Positions 28,485-38,193 of a stretch of DNA of 64,000 nucleotides are shown piece after piece. The position numbers were made by a program, and so were the translations under genes. The stretch's first letter is position 1; every line of letters starts with the position of its first letter. The notes under the pieces were generated by a model, which ran no database searches, was not told where the DNA came from, and saw only the letters and a program-made list of their open reading frames with translations. This DNA comes from JBJEFI01 sp051873875 (GTDB lineage: Bacteria; Bacillota; Bacilli; Bacillales; Bacillaceae_G): NCBI GenBank assembly GCA_051873875.1, contig JBJEFI010000048.1, forward strand, positions 1 through 64,000. The letters are read 5' to 3'.

Positions 28485-29603
28485 TTACTCAATTAAGCTA
28501 CCTTGTTCGCCAGCAACTTTGATTTCACCAGATTTGATTTTCGCTAATACATCGTTTGCAGCTTTTGTAGCTTCTTCTTTTAAGTTAGGGTTTTCTGCTG
28601 GTAAGCCAATACCATCATTTTTTGCATCAAATGTTAATGTTTGACCACCAGGGAATGAACCGTCTTTAGCAGCTTTAATCATGTCAGCAGCTGATTTGTC
28701 GATTTTCTTAACAGCTGAAGTTAAGATAACAGACTTGTCGCCATCGTATTTACCATCTTCAAATTGGTCAACGTCTACACCGATAACCCATACATCTTTA
28801 CCAGCTTTTGCGCGTGCTTTACCTTCGTTGATTACACCTACACCTACACCACCAGCAGCGTGGAAGATTACATCTACACCACGGTCATACATTGTAGCAG
28901 CCATTTGTTGTCCACCAGCAACGTTATCAAATGTACCTTCATATTTTACGTTTTCAGCTTTTAATGTAATTTTTGTTCCTAGATTTTCGTTTGCGTATTT
29001 AATACCTTGTTGGAAGCCCCAGTTATATTTTTGTACTGGTGGAATTTTCATACCACCGATGAATCCGAATTCACCTTCTTTAACTTGAACAGCAGCAGCT
29101 ACAGCAGCTATGAATCCAGCTTCTTGCTCAGCATAGTAGATTGCAACTGTGTTGTCGCCTACTTTAGATTCGAATTCAGCACCTGATTTACCATTGTTTG
29201 GTGCACCATCGATTAATACGAAATTTGCATCTTTGTATTTATCTTGTGCTTTATAAATTGCTGTTTCAAATTTGAAACCAGGAGTTACGATTGTTTTGAA
29301 TCCAGCATCATAAAGGTTGTTAATTTCTTTTGTATAGTCAGCTTCTGTTGTACCAGCTGGTTTTAAGTATTTGATTTGTTTCTTTTTATCTAATTTTAAT
29401 TCATCTGCAGCAAGTAAAATACCTTCCCAAGTACCTTGGTTGAATGATTTATCATCGATTGTACCAGCATCAGTAACCATACCTACTTTAAAGTTAGTAT
29501 CAGAACCGCCTTTACCTTCTTCTTTCTTGTCGCTGCCACATGCACCTAAAATTGTAGTTGCAGCTAATGTCATAGCAAGTAATAAACCTGTCTTCTTTTT
29601 CAT
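28485..29603 (-). CDS. nupN: Nucleoside-binding lipoprotein NupN (BMP family)
   Basis: 372 residues: lipoprotein signal with lipobox ILGAC (Cys22), a short polar linker (GSDKKEEGKGGSD), then a BMP/TmpC-type periplasmic-binding fold beginning FKVGMVTDAGTIDDKSFNQG. Anchored outside the membrane, it hands purine nucleosides to NupP/NupQ. Good SD (GGAGGAAC). Preceded by the GntR gene and followed by a terminator-like hairpin. Confidence 0.95.
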   Translation of the reverse strand: MKKKTGLLLAMTLAATTILGACGSDKKEEGKGGSDTNFKVGMVTDAGTIDDKSFNQGTWEGILLAADELKLDKKKQIKYLKPAGTTEADYTKEINNLYDAGFKTIVTPGFKFETAIYKAQDKYKDANFVLIDGAPNNGKSGAEFESKVGDNTVAIYYAEQEAGFIAAVAAAVQVKEGEFGFIGGMKIPPVQKYNWGFQQGIKYANENLGTKITLKAENVKYEGTFDNVAGGQQMAATMYDRGVDVIFHAAGGVGVGVINEGKARAKAGKDVWVIGVDVDQFEDGKYDGDKSVILTSAVKKIDKSAADMIKAAKDGSFPGGQTLTFDAKNDGIGLPAENPNLKEEATKAANDVLAKIKSGEIKVAGEQGSLIE

Positions 29604-29703
29604 GACTGTTCCTCCATTTTTACTTTACTTTTTTTAAGAACCATGTTAAGATGATAATCCTGTTTCTAGCTGTCCCCCTTATTTCATACTAAATTATGTA
29701 TTT

Positions 29704-30432
29704 CTATACTCGTTTGCGGAGTACATGAAACCTAAATTTATCAGCTCGGAAATAATTCACAGAATACAAAACTAGTTGATCATGCTGATCGTAGTGGGAT
29801 TGTTTTAAAACTAGCACACTCGTTTTCTCATCACACTTTAGGATATTTAATATATCCTGTTTATTTCCTAGCGGTTCAATATCTGCTACTGCATAGGAAA
29901 TTTGTACTTTTGATTTTTTTTGAATCATCATAAATAATGATTCTTCTTCATAATCATAAGATGATAAAATAGTCGTAGGAATTCTATCTTCACAGAATAC
30001 AACTGGCTCGTTATCTGCAGTACGAACTCTTTTAATTGTTAAGATAGCTTCTTCTCCGTCTGACGATAAAGAAAACTTATTTCGATCTTCCATGGTAGGT
30101 GATGCTATTTCTGTTTCAACAACAACCGTACCTGGGTTTTTCCCTGCGTATTTAATCATGTTTGTAATACTATTTAACTGTTCAATACCAGAGTGAAAAA
30201 CAGGCTTCTGATTGACAAACGTACCTACACCATGTTTTCGAATAATTATATTTTCCTCTTCTAGTACACGAAGTGCTTCTCTTAGAGTTGCACGACTTAC
30301 ACCAAATGATTTTGACAATTCAAATTCAGATGGTAGCTTTGAACCTTCTACGTAAATACCAGACTCAATATCATCTTTAATTCGATCAATCACTTGTAAA
30401 TATAGTTGTCTTGCATCAGTTCGTATTGTCAT
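29704..30432 (-). CDS. ymfC: GntR/HutC-family transcriptional regulator (YmfC-like)
   Basis: 242 residues. N-terminal winged helix (about 10-70; LPSEFELSKSFGVSRATLREALRVLEEENII) and C-terminal UTRA effector domain (about 90-240), the HutC subfamily. Probably senses a small ligand tied to nucleoside or carbohydrate use and controls its own operon or neighbours. ATG at 30432 is chosen because the family begins MTIxxDxRQLYLQ; the GTG at 30489 adds 19 unrelated residues. Lies between the guanine riboswitch terminator and nupN, so its expression is purine-controlled. Confidence 0.88.
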   Translation of the reverse strand: MTIRTDARQLYLQVIDRIKDDIESGIYVEGSKLPSEFELSKSFGVSRATLREALRVLEEENIIIRKHGVGTFVNQKPVFHSGIEQLNSITNMIKYAGKNPGTVVVETEIASPTMEDRNKFSLSSDGEEAILTIKRVRTADNEPVVFCEDRIPTTILSSYDYEEESLFMMIQKKSKVQISYAVADIEPLGNKQDILNILKCDEKTSVLVLKQSHYDQHDQLVLYSVNYFRADKFRFHVLRKRV

Positions 30433-30540
30433 TGCCCTCACATCCTTACCAAGCCACTTATCCGACCTCTGATGTATGACCTCTATCACCCACTAATCAT
30501 TTTACACTATTTATCGGACATAAGATAGCGAAATATTCAA

Positions 30541-30586
30541 AAAAAAGCGTAACGCTTCTCTATTTTAGAAAGCGTTACGCTTTTTA
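30541..30586 (-). terminator. Riboswitch expression-platform terminator of ymfC-nup
   Basis: Hairpin AAAGCGTAACGCTT / AAGCGTTACGCTTT followed by six T on the minus strand, about 35 bases downstream of the aptamer and about 110 bases upstream of the regulator's start. Expected to form when the aptamer binds guanine. Confidence 0.88.
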
Positions 30587-30619
30587 TGTAAAATCACACA
30601 AAAAAACATGATCCACTTT

Positions 30620-30688
30620 CCTCATAGTCCAACAATTTATGGTTGTTAGCTAGAAACGATTGATCCCTATTACCAATCTTATATGAGG
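30620..30688 (-). promoter_or_regulatory. Guanine-class purine riboswitch aptamer (ymfC-nupNOPQ)
   Basis: Minus strand: P1 CCTCATA / TATGAGG; P2 GATTG / CAATC with loop region AATAGGG; J2/3 GTTTCTAG; P3 CTAACAA / TTGTTGG with loop CCATAAA; J3/1 GACTAT. The C in J3/1 marks guanine/hypoxanthine specificity. The layout is the same as the xpt aptamer at 2117-2187. It is followed by a terminator and the GntR-nup genes, linking nucleoside import to the guanine pool. Confidence 0.93.
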
Positions 30689-30708
30689 TTCTTTTTTCTA
30701 CGATTTTC

Positions 30709-30737
30709 ATATTAACATTGTTTCTTACTCTCGTCAA
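30709..30737 (-). promoter_or_regulatory. Sigma-A promoter of the ymfC-nupNOPQ transcription unit
   Basis: TTGACG (30737-30732), 17-bp spacer, TAATAT (30714-30709) on the minus strand; transcription would start about 15 bases before the riboswitch P1. Confidence 0.8.
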
Positions 30738-30816
30738 CAAAATTTGACATATTTCTATGTCATTTTATCCTTCTTATTCTTCTATTTTTCACAAATAATA
30801 TAACCTATTTCTTCTA

Positions 30817-33150
30817 TTATGATGATCTTTCATTGGAATTTGGATGAATTAGTACTTCTCTTGGCTTGCTCCCTTCATAAGGACCTACAACTCCATTTAA
30901 TTCCATTAAGTCAATTAATCTAGCAGCCCGCGTATAACCAATCCGAAATCTTCTTTGCAACATGGAAACAGACGCTGTTCCTAGTTCCGTTACTAATTGA
31001 ACAGCTTCGTCATACAGTACGTCTTCTGATTCTACTTTTTCTACTTCTTCCTCTGTTACCATTAAATCTGGCTGATATTCGGCTTTTTGCTGACCAATGA
31101 CATATTCAACTACTTTCTCTACTTCATTATCTGATAAAAATGCCCCTTGAATACGTGTAGGTTTGTTTAAGCCAATCGGTAAAAACAACATATCCCCACG
31201 CCCTAATAATTTTTCTGCTCCACCACTATCTAGAATCGTTCTTGAATCCGTCTGTGAAGAAACACTAAAGGCAATACGAGATGGAATATTTGCTTTTATT
31301 ACCCCTGTAATGACATCTACAGATGGACGTTGTGTGGCAATAATTAAATGAATTCCTGCTGCACGGGCCATTTGAGCCAATCGTGTAATACAATCTTCTA
31401 CATCGGAGGATGCTACCATCATTAAATCAGCAAGCTCGTCTACAATCACCACAATATAAGGCAATGCTTGTTGTTTTCCCTCATTTTCGTTGTTATGAGA
31501 AAGAATATATTCATTATACCCTTCGATATTTCTCGTACCTGTATGAGAAAATAATTCATAACGATGTTCCATTTCATTTACTATTTTCTTCAACGCTTGA
31601 GATGCACGCTTTGGATTCGTTACAACCGGTGTTAATAAATGAGGAATGCCATTATACACATTTAACTCCACCATTTTCGGGTCAATCATAAGCAACTTCA
31701 CTTCATGTGGTTTGGCGCGCATTAATAAACTAACAACAATACCATTAATACATACACTTTTCCCACTTCCTGTTGCACCAGCAACAAGTAAATGAGGCAT
31801 TTTATTCAACTCAGCAAATACCCCTTCTCCAGTAATGTCTCTGCCAAGGGCTACTCTCAGCTTTTCATCTTTCTTATCTACATCTGATTCTAATACTTCT
31901 CGTAACGTAACAGTAGCCACCTTCAAATTAGGTACTTCAATTCCTACAGCCGACTTTCCTGGAATTGGTGCTTCAATTCGAATATCCTTTGCAGCTAAGG
32001 CCAGCGCTAAATCATCTGCTAAATTGACAATTTTACTTACTTTTACCCCCACATCTGGATGTACTTCATATTTGGTCACAGAAGGTCCTTTATGTACTTT
32101 CGTAATTTTCGCTTTTACACCAAAACTTTGAAATGTTCGCTCTAATTTCCTCGCATTATCATAAATTTTATCTCTATCATCCGTAACCTGATTTGCATTT
32201 GGTTGGGCTAATAACTGAAGTGGTGGTAACTGATATGTTTCATTTATTTTTGTAACAGTAGAAATTGGTGTGCGATCACTTACTGTTTTCTCTGGTGGTT
32301 TTATTTTTACTTTAATTTGATTTGCTTGTTTCTTTTGTTTTTCCGTTTCTGTTTTTAAAGGTGTGGATGCTTCAATAATTGTAATCTCATTATCAGCAAA
32401 ATCCATTTGTAGTTGTCCACCTGTTTTTGGTTTTTCTCTACTCGCTTTCATCGTATCAATTACTTCAATGCCTTCATCTTCTTTTGGCCGTTCTTTTCTT
32501 ACACGCTGTTTCTTTTTCACTTGTTTTACATCTTTTCGAAACTCTGTAAATTGATACTTAATAAAACGCCAAAGGGGAATAAGCCCTTTAGATGCCATTT
32601 CCCATAAAGGACGATCCAAAATAAATAATAAACCAACGATGCATAATAACGCCCCAATAAAAATAGCACCGGCTTTATCAAACATCAAAAACAAAGTAGC
32701 ATAGGCAAGTGCTCCTACCATTCCACCACCAAGGTCAATTGGTTTACCACTATTATTTACTTCCATAAAAAACAAATCTTTTGTAGCAATTACAATTGAA
32801 TTGGTTGGAAAATCACTTATCTTCTGCAAATTTTCAACTAACGCAATGTGACTGTACATTAGAATCATCGAGAAAACAATATAAATGCCAATGTAACGCA
32901 TTGCTAATAAATCTGGCCATTTCCGCTTAATAATAAAATAACCAGATAACGCAATCAATCCAATTAAGCTAACAATATACCATTCTCCAAAGAAGAAACG
33001 AAAAAATAGTACAGTTGCCTTTCCAAAAACACCTAACTTTAAAATTGTAATCACACTAAATGCAATTAATCCAAGTCCTAACAATTCATATAACACTGCA
33101 CTTTTTATATTAGACGTTCCTTTTTTCTTTCTTCTTTTTTCCTTTGCCAC
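30817..33150 (-). CDS. spoIIIE: DNA translocase SpoIIIE/FtsK
   Basis: 777 residues. N-terminal membrane domain (four or so spans in about 1-190), charged linker, then the RecA-like motor: Walker [10 protein letters not shown], Walker B strand [14 protein letters not shown], and a C-terminal gamma winged-helix ([24 protein letters not shown]). Pumps the chromosome into the forespore at the sporulation septum. GTG at 33150 ([11 protein letters not shown]) preferred: AGGTG stands six to seven bases before it; the GTG at 33159 overlaps the SD. Confidence 0.96.
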   Translation of the reverse strand: MAKEKRRKKKGTSNIKSAVLYELLGLGLIAFSVITILKLGVFGKATVLFFRFFFGEWYIVSLIGLIALSGYFIIKRKWPDLLAMRYIGIYIVFSMILMYSHIALVENLQKISDFPTNSIVIATKDLFFMEVNNSGKPIDLGGGMVGALAYATLFLMFDKAGAIFIGALLCIVGLLFILDRPLWEMASKGLIPLWRFIKYQFTEFRKDVKQVKKKQRVRKERPKEDEGIEVIDTMKASREKPKTGGQLQMDFADNEITIIEASTPLKTETEKQKKQANQIKVKIKPPEKTVSDRTPISTVTKINETYQLPPLQLLAQPNANQVTDDRDKIYDNARKLERTFQSFGVKAKITKVHKGPSVTKYEVHPDVGVKVSKIVNLADDLALALAAKDIRIEAPIPGKSAVGIEVPNLKVATVTLREVLESDVDKKDEKLRVALGRDITGEGVFAELNKMPHLLVAGATGSGKSVCINGIVVSLLMRAKPHEVKLLMIDPKMVELNVYNGIPHLLTPVVTNPKRASQALKKIVNEMEHRYELFSHTGTRNIEGYNEYILSHNNENEGKQQALPYIVVIVDELADLMMVASSDVEDCITRLAQMARAAGIHLIIATQRPSVDVITGVIKANIPSRIAFSVSSQTDSRTILDSGGAEKLLGRGDMLFLPIGLNKPTRIQGAFLSDNEVEKVVEYVIGQQKAEYQPDLMVTEEEVEKVESEDVLYDEAVQLVTELGTASVSMLQRRFRIGYTRAARLIDLMELNGVVGPYEGSKPREVLIHPNSNERSS

Positions 33151-33175
33151 GTTCAACACCTACTTACCATTAGTG

Positions 33176-33216
33176 AAGAAAGGTGATTAAAAGGATATAT
33201 TTCCCTTTAATCACCT
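33176..33216 (-). terminator. Terminator after tepA-ylzJ
   Basis: Hairpin GGTGATTAAAGG / CCTTTTAATCACC-type arms with a short T-rich tail on the minus strand, about 50 bases past the ylzJ stop. Confidence 0.7.
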
Positions 33217-33267
33217 TCATTTCCAATTATTATACCATATACAAACATACGTTTTCCACCAAGTGCT

Positions 33268-33468
33268 TTACATAATTTCTTGTCCTGGTTGAAATAAAAG
33301 ATAATCATTTGGGTTTGTACTTAAAACTTGTACAATTTCATAATGCTCACGTTCATTTTTACAAACGGTCATCCGAACCCCATTTACCATTACTTCTTCT
33401 AGTGAAAAAGAAGGCATGCTATAAATAGGATAAATAAGGTGTTCTGGCATAATTGTATAAAGAACCAA
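33268..33468 (-). CDS. ylzJ: YlzJ-like small protein
   Basis: 66-residue conserved Bacillus protein of unknown function, recognised from LYTIMPEHLIYP at the start and LSTNPNDYLLFQPGQ near the end, and from its place between tepA and spoIIIE. Start set at TTG 33468: AGAAGGATG lies eight bases upstream and it begins 19 bases after tepA; the ATG at 33504 would overlap tepA by 17 bases and add 12 residues ([11 protein letters not shown]) foreign to the family. Confidence 0.8.
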   Translation of the reverse strand: MVLYTIMPEHLIYPIYSMPSFSLEEVMVNGVRMTVCKNEREHYEIVQVLSTNPNDYLLFQPGQEIM

Positions 33469-33487
33469 GATAAACACATCCTTCTCG

Positions 33488-34201
33488 TTATTCTTTTGAT
33501 GCAATCATTTCATTTAGCTTCTTTAAAGCTGCCCCTATTCCGCCAACCTCATTAATTAATCCATATTTAACAGCATCTGCCCCAATGACATTTGTTCCAA
33601 TATCCCTTGTTAAATTACCTTTTTCAAACATTAATTCTTTAAATTGCTCTTCTGTTACCTTGGAATTTTTTGTAACAAAGCTAACAACTCGTTCTTGCAT
33701 TTTATCTAAATACTCAAATGTTTGTGGAACACCAATGACTAATCCAGTTAATCTTACTGGGTGAATAGTCATCGTCGCTGTTTGCGCAATAAAAGAATAA
33801 TTCGTTGAAACAGCTATTGGCACCCCAATGGAATGTCCCCCACCTAATACGATAGAAACTGTCGGCTTTGATAAAGAAGCAATCATTTCTGCAATAGCTA
33901 ATCCTGCTTCTACATCTCCGCCAACTGTATTTAATAAAACAAGCAATCCTTCAATTTGTGGATTTTGTTCAATGGCTACTAATTGAGGAATAACATGTTC
34001 ATATTTTGTTGTTTTATTTTGTGGTGGTAGTTGCACATGTCCTTCAATTTGACCAATAATTGTTAAACAATGAATCTTGCTTTCAGTTGGGACTTGTGGA
34101 ACATTTGACGTTCCTAACTCTTTTATTTTTTCTACAATAGGTACTCCTTCTTGTTTTGGCGTAGCAGCTTCACTTTCATTCATTTCAAACTGTAGCATCA
34201 T
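33488..34201 (-). CDS. tepA: TepA, ClpP-like translocation-enhancing protein
   Basis: 237-residue ClpP-fold protein. [19 protein letters not shown] matches the oxyanion-side region and [12 protein letters not shown] carries the nucleophile Ser position; HPV supplies a possible catalytic His. Known in Bacillus as a germination-related peptidase acting on small acid-soluble proteins and earlier as a secretion factor. The ATG at 34201 is used: AAGGGAG ends six bases before it, while a TTG at 34207 touches the SD. A strong hairpin directly precedes the SD. Confidence 0.9.
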   Translation of the reverse strand: MMLQFEMNESEAATPKQEGVPIVEKIKELGTSNVPQVPTESKIHCLTIIGQIEGHVQLPPQNKTTKYEHVIPQLVAIEQNPQIEGLLVLLNTVGGDVEAGLAIAEMIASLSKPTVSIVLGGGHSIGVPIAVSTNYSFIAQTATMTIHPVRLTGLVIGVPQTFEYLDKMQERVVSFVTKNSKVTEEQFKELMFEKGNLTRDIGTNVIGADAVKYGLINEVGGIGAALKKLNEMIASKE

Positions 34202-34212
34202 AACCAACTCCC

Positions 34213-34246
34213 TTAGGTAAACAGTATGACCTTATTGTTTACCTAA
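34213..34246 (-). promoter_or_regulatory. Stem-loop abutting the tepA Shine-Dalgarno
   Basis: Perfect 11-bp arms TTAGGTAAACA / TGTTTACCTAA with an 11-base loop in the 68-bp rnjB-tepA spacer. The final AA of the 3' arm are the first bases of AAGGGAG, the tepA SD. No T run follows, so not a classic terminator; may affect tepA translation or mRNA processing. Confidence 0.5.
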
Positions 34247-34269
34247 ATGGGGTGATTATGTATTTATCC

Positions 34270-35922
34270 TTACACTTCCATTATAATTGGCAAAATCATT
34301 GGTCTTCTTTTTGTTCGTTCATACAAAAACTGTGTTAATGAGTCACGAATACTTCCTTTCATACCATTCCAATCTTGGTTATACTGTGCATTTGTTGTTT
34401 CTAGTATATTACGTACAATTTCCACTGCATTTTCCATCAGCTTCTCCGACTCTCGCACATAGACAAACCCTCTTGAGATAATTTCTGGTCCAGATATAAT
34501 TGTTTTCTTTTCCTTCGATAGCGTTACAACAACAATCAAAATACCATCTTGAGAAAGGAGCTTACGGTCTCGTAATACAACGGTTCCTATATCCCCAACA
34601 CCTAAACCGTCAATCAAAACATTTCCTGCTTGTACTTTCCCACCATAAACAACTTCTTTATTTTGAAAAGCAATTACATCTCCTCTTTCAACAATAAAAA
34701 TGTTGTCGTCAGCCATCCCTACTTCTCTTGCTAATTTACAATGGGCAATTTGCATGCGGTATTCTCCATGAACAGGAATAAAATACTTTGGTTTTACCAT
34801 TTGTAACATTAGCTTTAATTCTTCTTGACTACCATGACCAGAAACATGTACTAGCCTATCTTTAAAAATAACTGTTGCACCTGCTCGGAATAATAAATCA
34901 ATTACTTTAGTTAAAGCTAATTCATTCCCTGCAATCGGTGTAGAAGCAATAATAACCGTATCTGTATCAGTAATGTTTACTTTTTGATCTAAGCCTTTTG
35001 CCATTTTTTCTAAAACATTTAATGGCTCTCCACGTACACCTGTTGTTAATAAAACGATTTCTTCGTCTTTATATGTATCCATATTCTCTAAAGGAACAAC
35101 TAAATCCTCTGGCAATGTTAAATATCCTAACGAACTAGCAATATCCATTATTCGCTTCATATTATCGCCGACGACAATTAATTTCCGATTATTTTCTTCA
35201 GTTGCATCGACTACTTGTTGAAGTCTAAAAATATTTGTTGCAAAGGAAGCAACAATTACCCTACCTGTAGCATTATAAATGGCATTCGAAACCTCTTTAC
35301 CCACAAGACGTTCAGAAGAAGAATAACCCGGTTTTTCTGCATTTGTACTATCTGATAATAAACAAAGAACACCTTCTTCACCTAAGCCGCTAATTTTCCA
35401 AATTTCTGTCTCACAACCAGCAACTGGAGTTGAATCAAATTTAAAGTCCCCTGTATATACAATTGCTCCTTGTTCTGTATGAATGACAATTCCAACTGAA
35501 CCCGGAATACTATGAATCGTTTTAAAAAATGAAACGTGTCCATGTTCAAAAGAAATCTCTGTATCTGCTTCAATGATATGTACATCATCGTAATTAATCC
35601 CTACTTCATAAAAACGTTCCCGTAAAATAGCAATAGACAGTGCTGTTCCATAAATTGGCACCGCTAGTTTTCTAACAATATACGGAATTGCTCCAATATG
35701 ATCTTCATGTCCATGGGTAATAAATAATCCTTTTACTCGTTTTTTATTTTCTATTAAATACGAAATATCAGGGATGACTAAATCAATCCCATACATATCT
35801 GTTTCTGGATATTTCACCCCTGCATCTAATATGAATATCTCTTCCCCCACTTCTACAACATACATATTTTTCCCAATTTCACCTACGCCACCTAGTGCAC
35901 ATACTTTTACTAAATTGTTCAA
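34270..35922 (-). CDS. rnjB: Ribonuclease J2 (beta-CASP metallo-beta-lactamase)
   Basis: 550 residues, 5'-3' exo/endoribonuclease family. Metallo-beta-lactamase motif HxHxDH is complete (H70, H72, D74, H75), followed by TIHSIPGSVG, YTGDFKFD, the beta-CASP block IVASFATNIFRLQQ and HVSGHGSQEELKL; C-terminus RRPMILPIIMEV. Locus and C-terminus identify rnjB rather than rnjA, yet B. subtilis J2 reads HGHDEN here, so this copy looks catalytically better equipped. Start is TTG, supported by GGGGGG six bases upstream. Upstream neighbours dapA-dapG-asd as in B. subtilis. Confidence 0.93.
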   Translation of the reverse strand: MNNLVKVCALGGVGEIGKNMYVVEVGEEIFILDAGVKYPETDMYGIDLVIPDISYLIENKKRVKGLFITHGHEDHIGAIPYIVRKLAVPIYGTALSIAILRERFYEVGINYDDVHIIEADTEISFEHGHVSFFKTIHSIPGSVGIVIHTEQGAIVYTGDFKFDSTPVAGCETEIWKISGLGEEGVLCLLSDSTNAEKPGYSSSERLVGKEVSNAIYNATGRVIVASFATNIFRLQQVVDATEENNRKLIVVGDNMKRIMDIASSLGYLTLPEDLVVPLENMDTYKDEEIVLLTTGVRGEPLNVLEKMAKGLDQKVNITDTDTVIIASTPIAGNELALTKVIDLLFRAGATVIFKDRLVHVSGHGSQEELKLMLQMVKPKYFIPVHGEYRMQIAHCKLAREVGMADDNIFIVERGDVIAFQNKEVVYGGKVQAGNVLIDGLGVGDIGTVVLRDRKLLSQDGILIVVVTLSKEKKTIISGPEIISRGFVYVRESEKLMENAVEIVRNILETTNAQYNQDWNGMKGSIRDSLTQFLYERTKRRPMILPIIMEV

Positions 35923-36008
35923 ATCGTTCCCCCCTCAAATTCTTTATTTCCGAAACAAATGTTCATCTTATTTTCATTATATCGCATGTTTAAAAATGTA
36001 CACAACAA

Positions 36009-36042
36009 AATAAAAAAAGAGGAAATTAGTCCTCCTCTTTTT
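36009..36042 (-). terminator. Terminator after asd-dapG-dapA
   Basis: Hairpin AAAGAGGA / TCCTCTTT followed by a T run on the minus strand, about nine bases past the dapA stop. Confidence 0.9.
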
Positions 36043-36050
36043 TACCTACT

Positions 36051-36938
36051 TTATACTAATTTTGTATGGAGTGTGTTAATAACAGTAGAAAGTTTTTCTT
36101 TCTCTGTTTTTGATAGGGGAATTAAAGGTAATCTTACTCCTCCAACAGGTACATCATATAACTGCAACGCTTCTTTTACAGCTGTCGGATTTGGAGCCAT
36201 AAACAGTGCTTTTATAACAGGAAGTAGTTGTTGATGATAATATTGAGCTCGCTCGAGTGCCCCATTTTCAAAAGCCACAATCATTTCTTGCAGTTCATTC
36301 CCAACAATATGAGCGGCAACAGAAACAACACCCTTTCCCCCTATGGCTAGGATAGGTAATGCTAATCCGTCATCTCCACTATATAAAACAAAATCTGTTG
36401 GTGTTCGTTCGATAATTTCTGTCATTGCTAATAAATCACCACTTGCTTCCTTTACTGCTACAATGTTTTCAATTTCAGCTAATCGTACAATTGTATCCGC
36501 ATCCATGTTAACAGATGTACGTCCTGGAATGTTATAGAGCATAATTGGGAGTGATGTATGTTCAGCAATTGTTTTAAAATGCTGATATAGTCCTTCTTGA
36601 CTTGGTTTATTGTAATAAGGAACAACTAGCATAATTCCGTCGACACCAAGTTCTTCTGCCTTTTTTGTTAACTCAATTGATGCTTGTGTACTGTTACTAC
36701 CTGTACCAGCAATAACAGGTATTCTACCATTGACAACTGTTACAACATGTGAAAGTAGTTGTAACTTTTCATTCGTTGTCAACGTTGGCGATTCTCCTGT
36801 TGTTCCGCAAACGACTAATGAATCAGTACCATTTTGAATTAAATGTTGAACTAAGCGTGTCGTCGCTTCAAAATCAATTTCACCATTTTCTTTAAATGGT
36901 GTCACCATCGCTGTCGATACTCGACCAATATTAATCAT
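36051..36938 (-). CDS. dapA: 4-hydroxy-tetrahydrodipicolinate synthase
   Basis: Condenses pyruvate with aspartate semialdehyde, the branch point to diaminopimelate, lysine and dipicolinate. 295 residues, TIM barrel. GTTGESPTL (about 44-52), the YNIPGRTS tyrosine motif (near 133-140) and the Schiff-base Lys in VAVKEASGD (near 159-167) are all present. 15 bp after dapG, last gene of asd-dapG-dapA, closed by a terminator. Confidence 0.98.
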   Translation of the reverse strand: MINIGRVSTAMVTPFKENGEIDFEATTRLVQHLIQNGTDSLVVCGTTGESPTLTTNEKLQLLSHVVTVVNGRIPVIAGTGSNSTQASIELTKKAEELGVDGIMLVVPYYNKPSQEGLYQHFKTIAEHTSLPIMLYNIPGRTSVNMDADTIVRLAEIENIVAVKEASGDLLAMTEIIERTPTDFVLYSGDDGLALPILAIGGKGVVSVAAHIVGNELQEMIVAFENGALERAQYYHQQLLPVIKALFMAPNPTAVKEALQLYDVPVGGVRLPLIPLSKTEKEKLSTVINTLHTKLV

Positions 36939-36953
36939 TCTTCTTCCCCTTTC

Positions 36954-38177
36954 CTAAAGCTGACTTTCATGAAGGTCAAACACTTCATGTAATACGTTCA
37001 CTGCACTTACCATATCCTGTTCTTTTACTAAAACCCAAATTGTTGTGTGACTATCTGCTGACTGTAAAATAGTTATGCCACATTGAGACAACGCTGTTAC
37101 AATTTTAGACGTTACACCAGGTACTCCTGAAATCCCACCACCAACGACAGCAATTTTTGCACAATTTCGAGTTACAATAGGGTCTAGCTTTAACTTTTTC
37201 AAAACATTAATTGCTTTATCTGTCACATCTTCACTAACTGTATAAGCAACACCAGTTGGCGAAATGTTAATAAAATCAACGCTAATTCGCTCATTTGCCA
37301 TTGCTTTAAATACTTTCTGTTGTAAATCATATTCTCCTTCTTTGGCCAACACTTTAATTTGTGTCAAATTAGAAACGTTGGCAATACCTGTCACAGTTCG
37401 TTCAAATACTGGGCTTAATTTATTCTTTTTAATAGGTGTTGTCACTAGTGTTCCAAATGAATTTGAATAAGTAGAACGCACTCGTATTGGGATTTCTCCA
37501 TTCATAGCTATTTCTACAGAGCGTGGGTGAATAACTTTTGCCCCTTGATAGGCCATGTTACAAATTTCATTGTACGTTACCACACTTAAAGATGTTGCTT
37601 CTTTTACAATTCGAGGATCTGCTGTCATGATACCATTGACGTCTGTGAAAATATCAATATACTCCGCTTGTAAAGCAACACCTAGTGCAGAGGCGGATGT
37701 ATCACTGCCACCACGCCCCAATGTTGTAATATCGCCATTTTTCGTTACACCTTGAAAACCAGCAACAACAACAACATCGTAACTTTTTAAAAGGTCTATT
37801 AATCGATCTACTTTCATATCAATAATTTTTGCTTGATTATAATCATCTGTTGTAATAAATCCGGCTTGCCCACCTGTTAAAGAGGTAGCATAAATACCAT
37901 TTTTGTTTAACATATTCGAAAAAACAATGGAGGAAATAAGCTCACCACAAGCCATCATTAAATCTAGTTCTCTAGAAGAAACATACGTATGCTTTCCATC
38001 TACTAAATCAATTAATGTATCTGTTGCATAGGCATCCCCATTACGCCCCATTGCTGATACAACACAAACAACTTTATATCCATTCTCAAGTACACCTTGA
38101 ATATGTTTTAAGGCGTGTTTTCGTCCTCGATCATCGCGAACGGAAGTCCCGCCAAACTTCTGAACGATTATTTTCAT
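36954..38177 (-). CDS. dapG: Aspartokinase I (DapG type)
   Basis: Phosphorylates aspartate, first step to DAP and lysine. 407 residues: kinase domain beginning VQKFGGTSV with TLGRGGSDTSA in the ATP/Asp site, then two ACT domains (about 265-400). DapG is the diaminopimelate-sensitive isozyme in B. subtilis and has no lysine riboswitch; none is seen here either. AAGGTGAAC precedes the ATG. 16 bp after asd. Confidence 0.96.
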   Translation of the reverse strand: MKIIVQKFGGTSVRDDRGRKHALKHIQGVLENGYKVVCVVSAMGRNGDAYATDTLIDLVDGKHTYVSSRELDLMMACGELISSIVFSNMLNKNGIYATSLTGGQAGFITTDDYNQAKIIDMKVDRLIDLLKSYDVVVVAGFQGVTKNGDITTLGRGGSDTSASALGVALQAEYIDIFTDVNGIMTADPRIVKEATSLSVVTYNEICNMAYQGAKVIHPRSVEIAMNGEIPIRVRSTYSNSFGTLVTTPIKKNKLSPVFERTVTGIANVSNLTQIKVLAKEGEYDLQQKVFKAMANERISVDFINISPTGVAYTVSEDVTDKAINVLKKLKLDPIVTRNCAKIAVVGGGISGVPGVTSKIVTALSQCGITILQSADSHTTIWVLVKEQDMVSAVNVLHEVFDLHESQL

Positions 38178-38193
38178 CCAAGTTCACCTTCAC

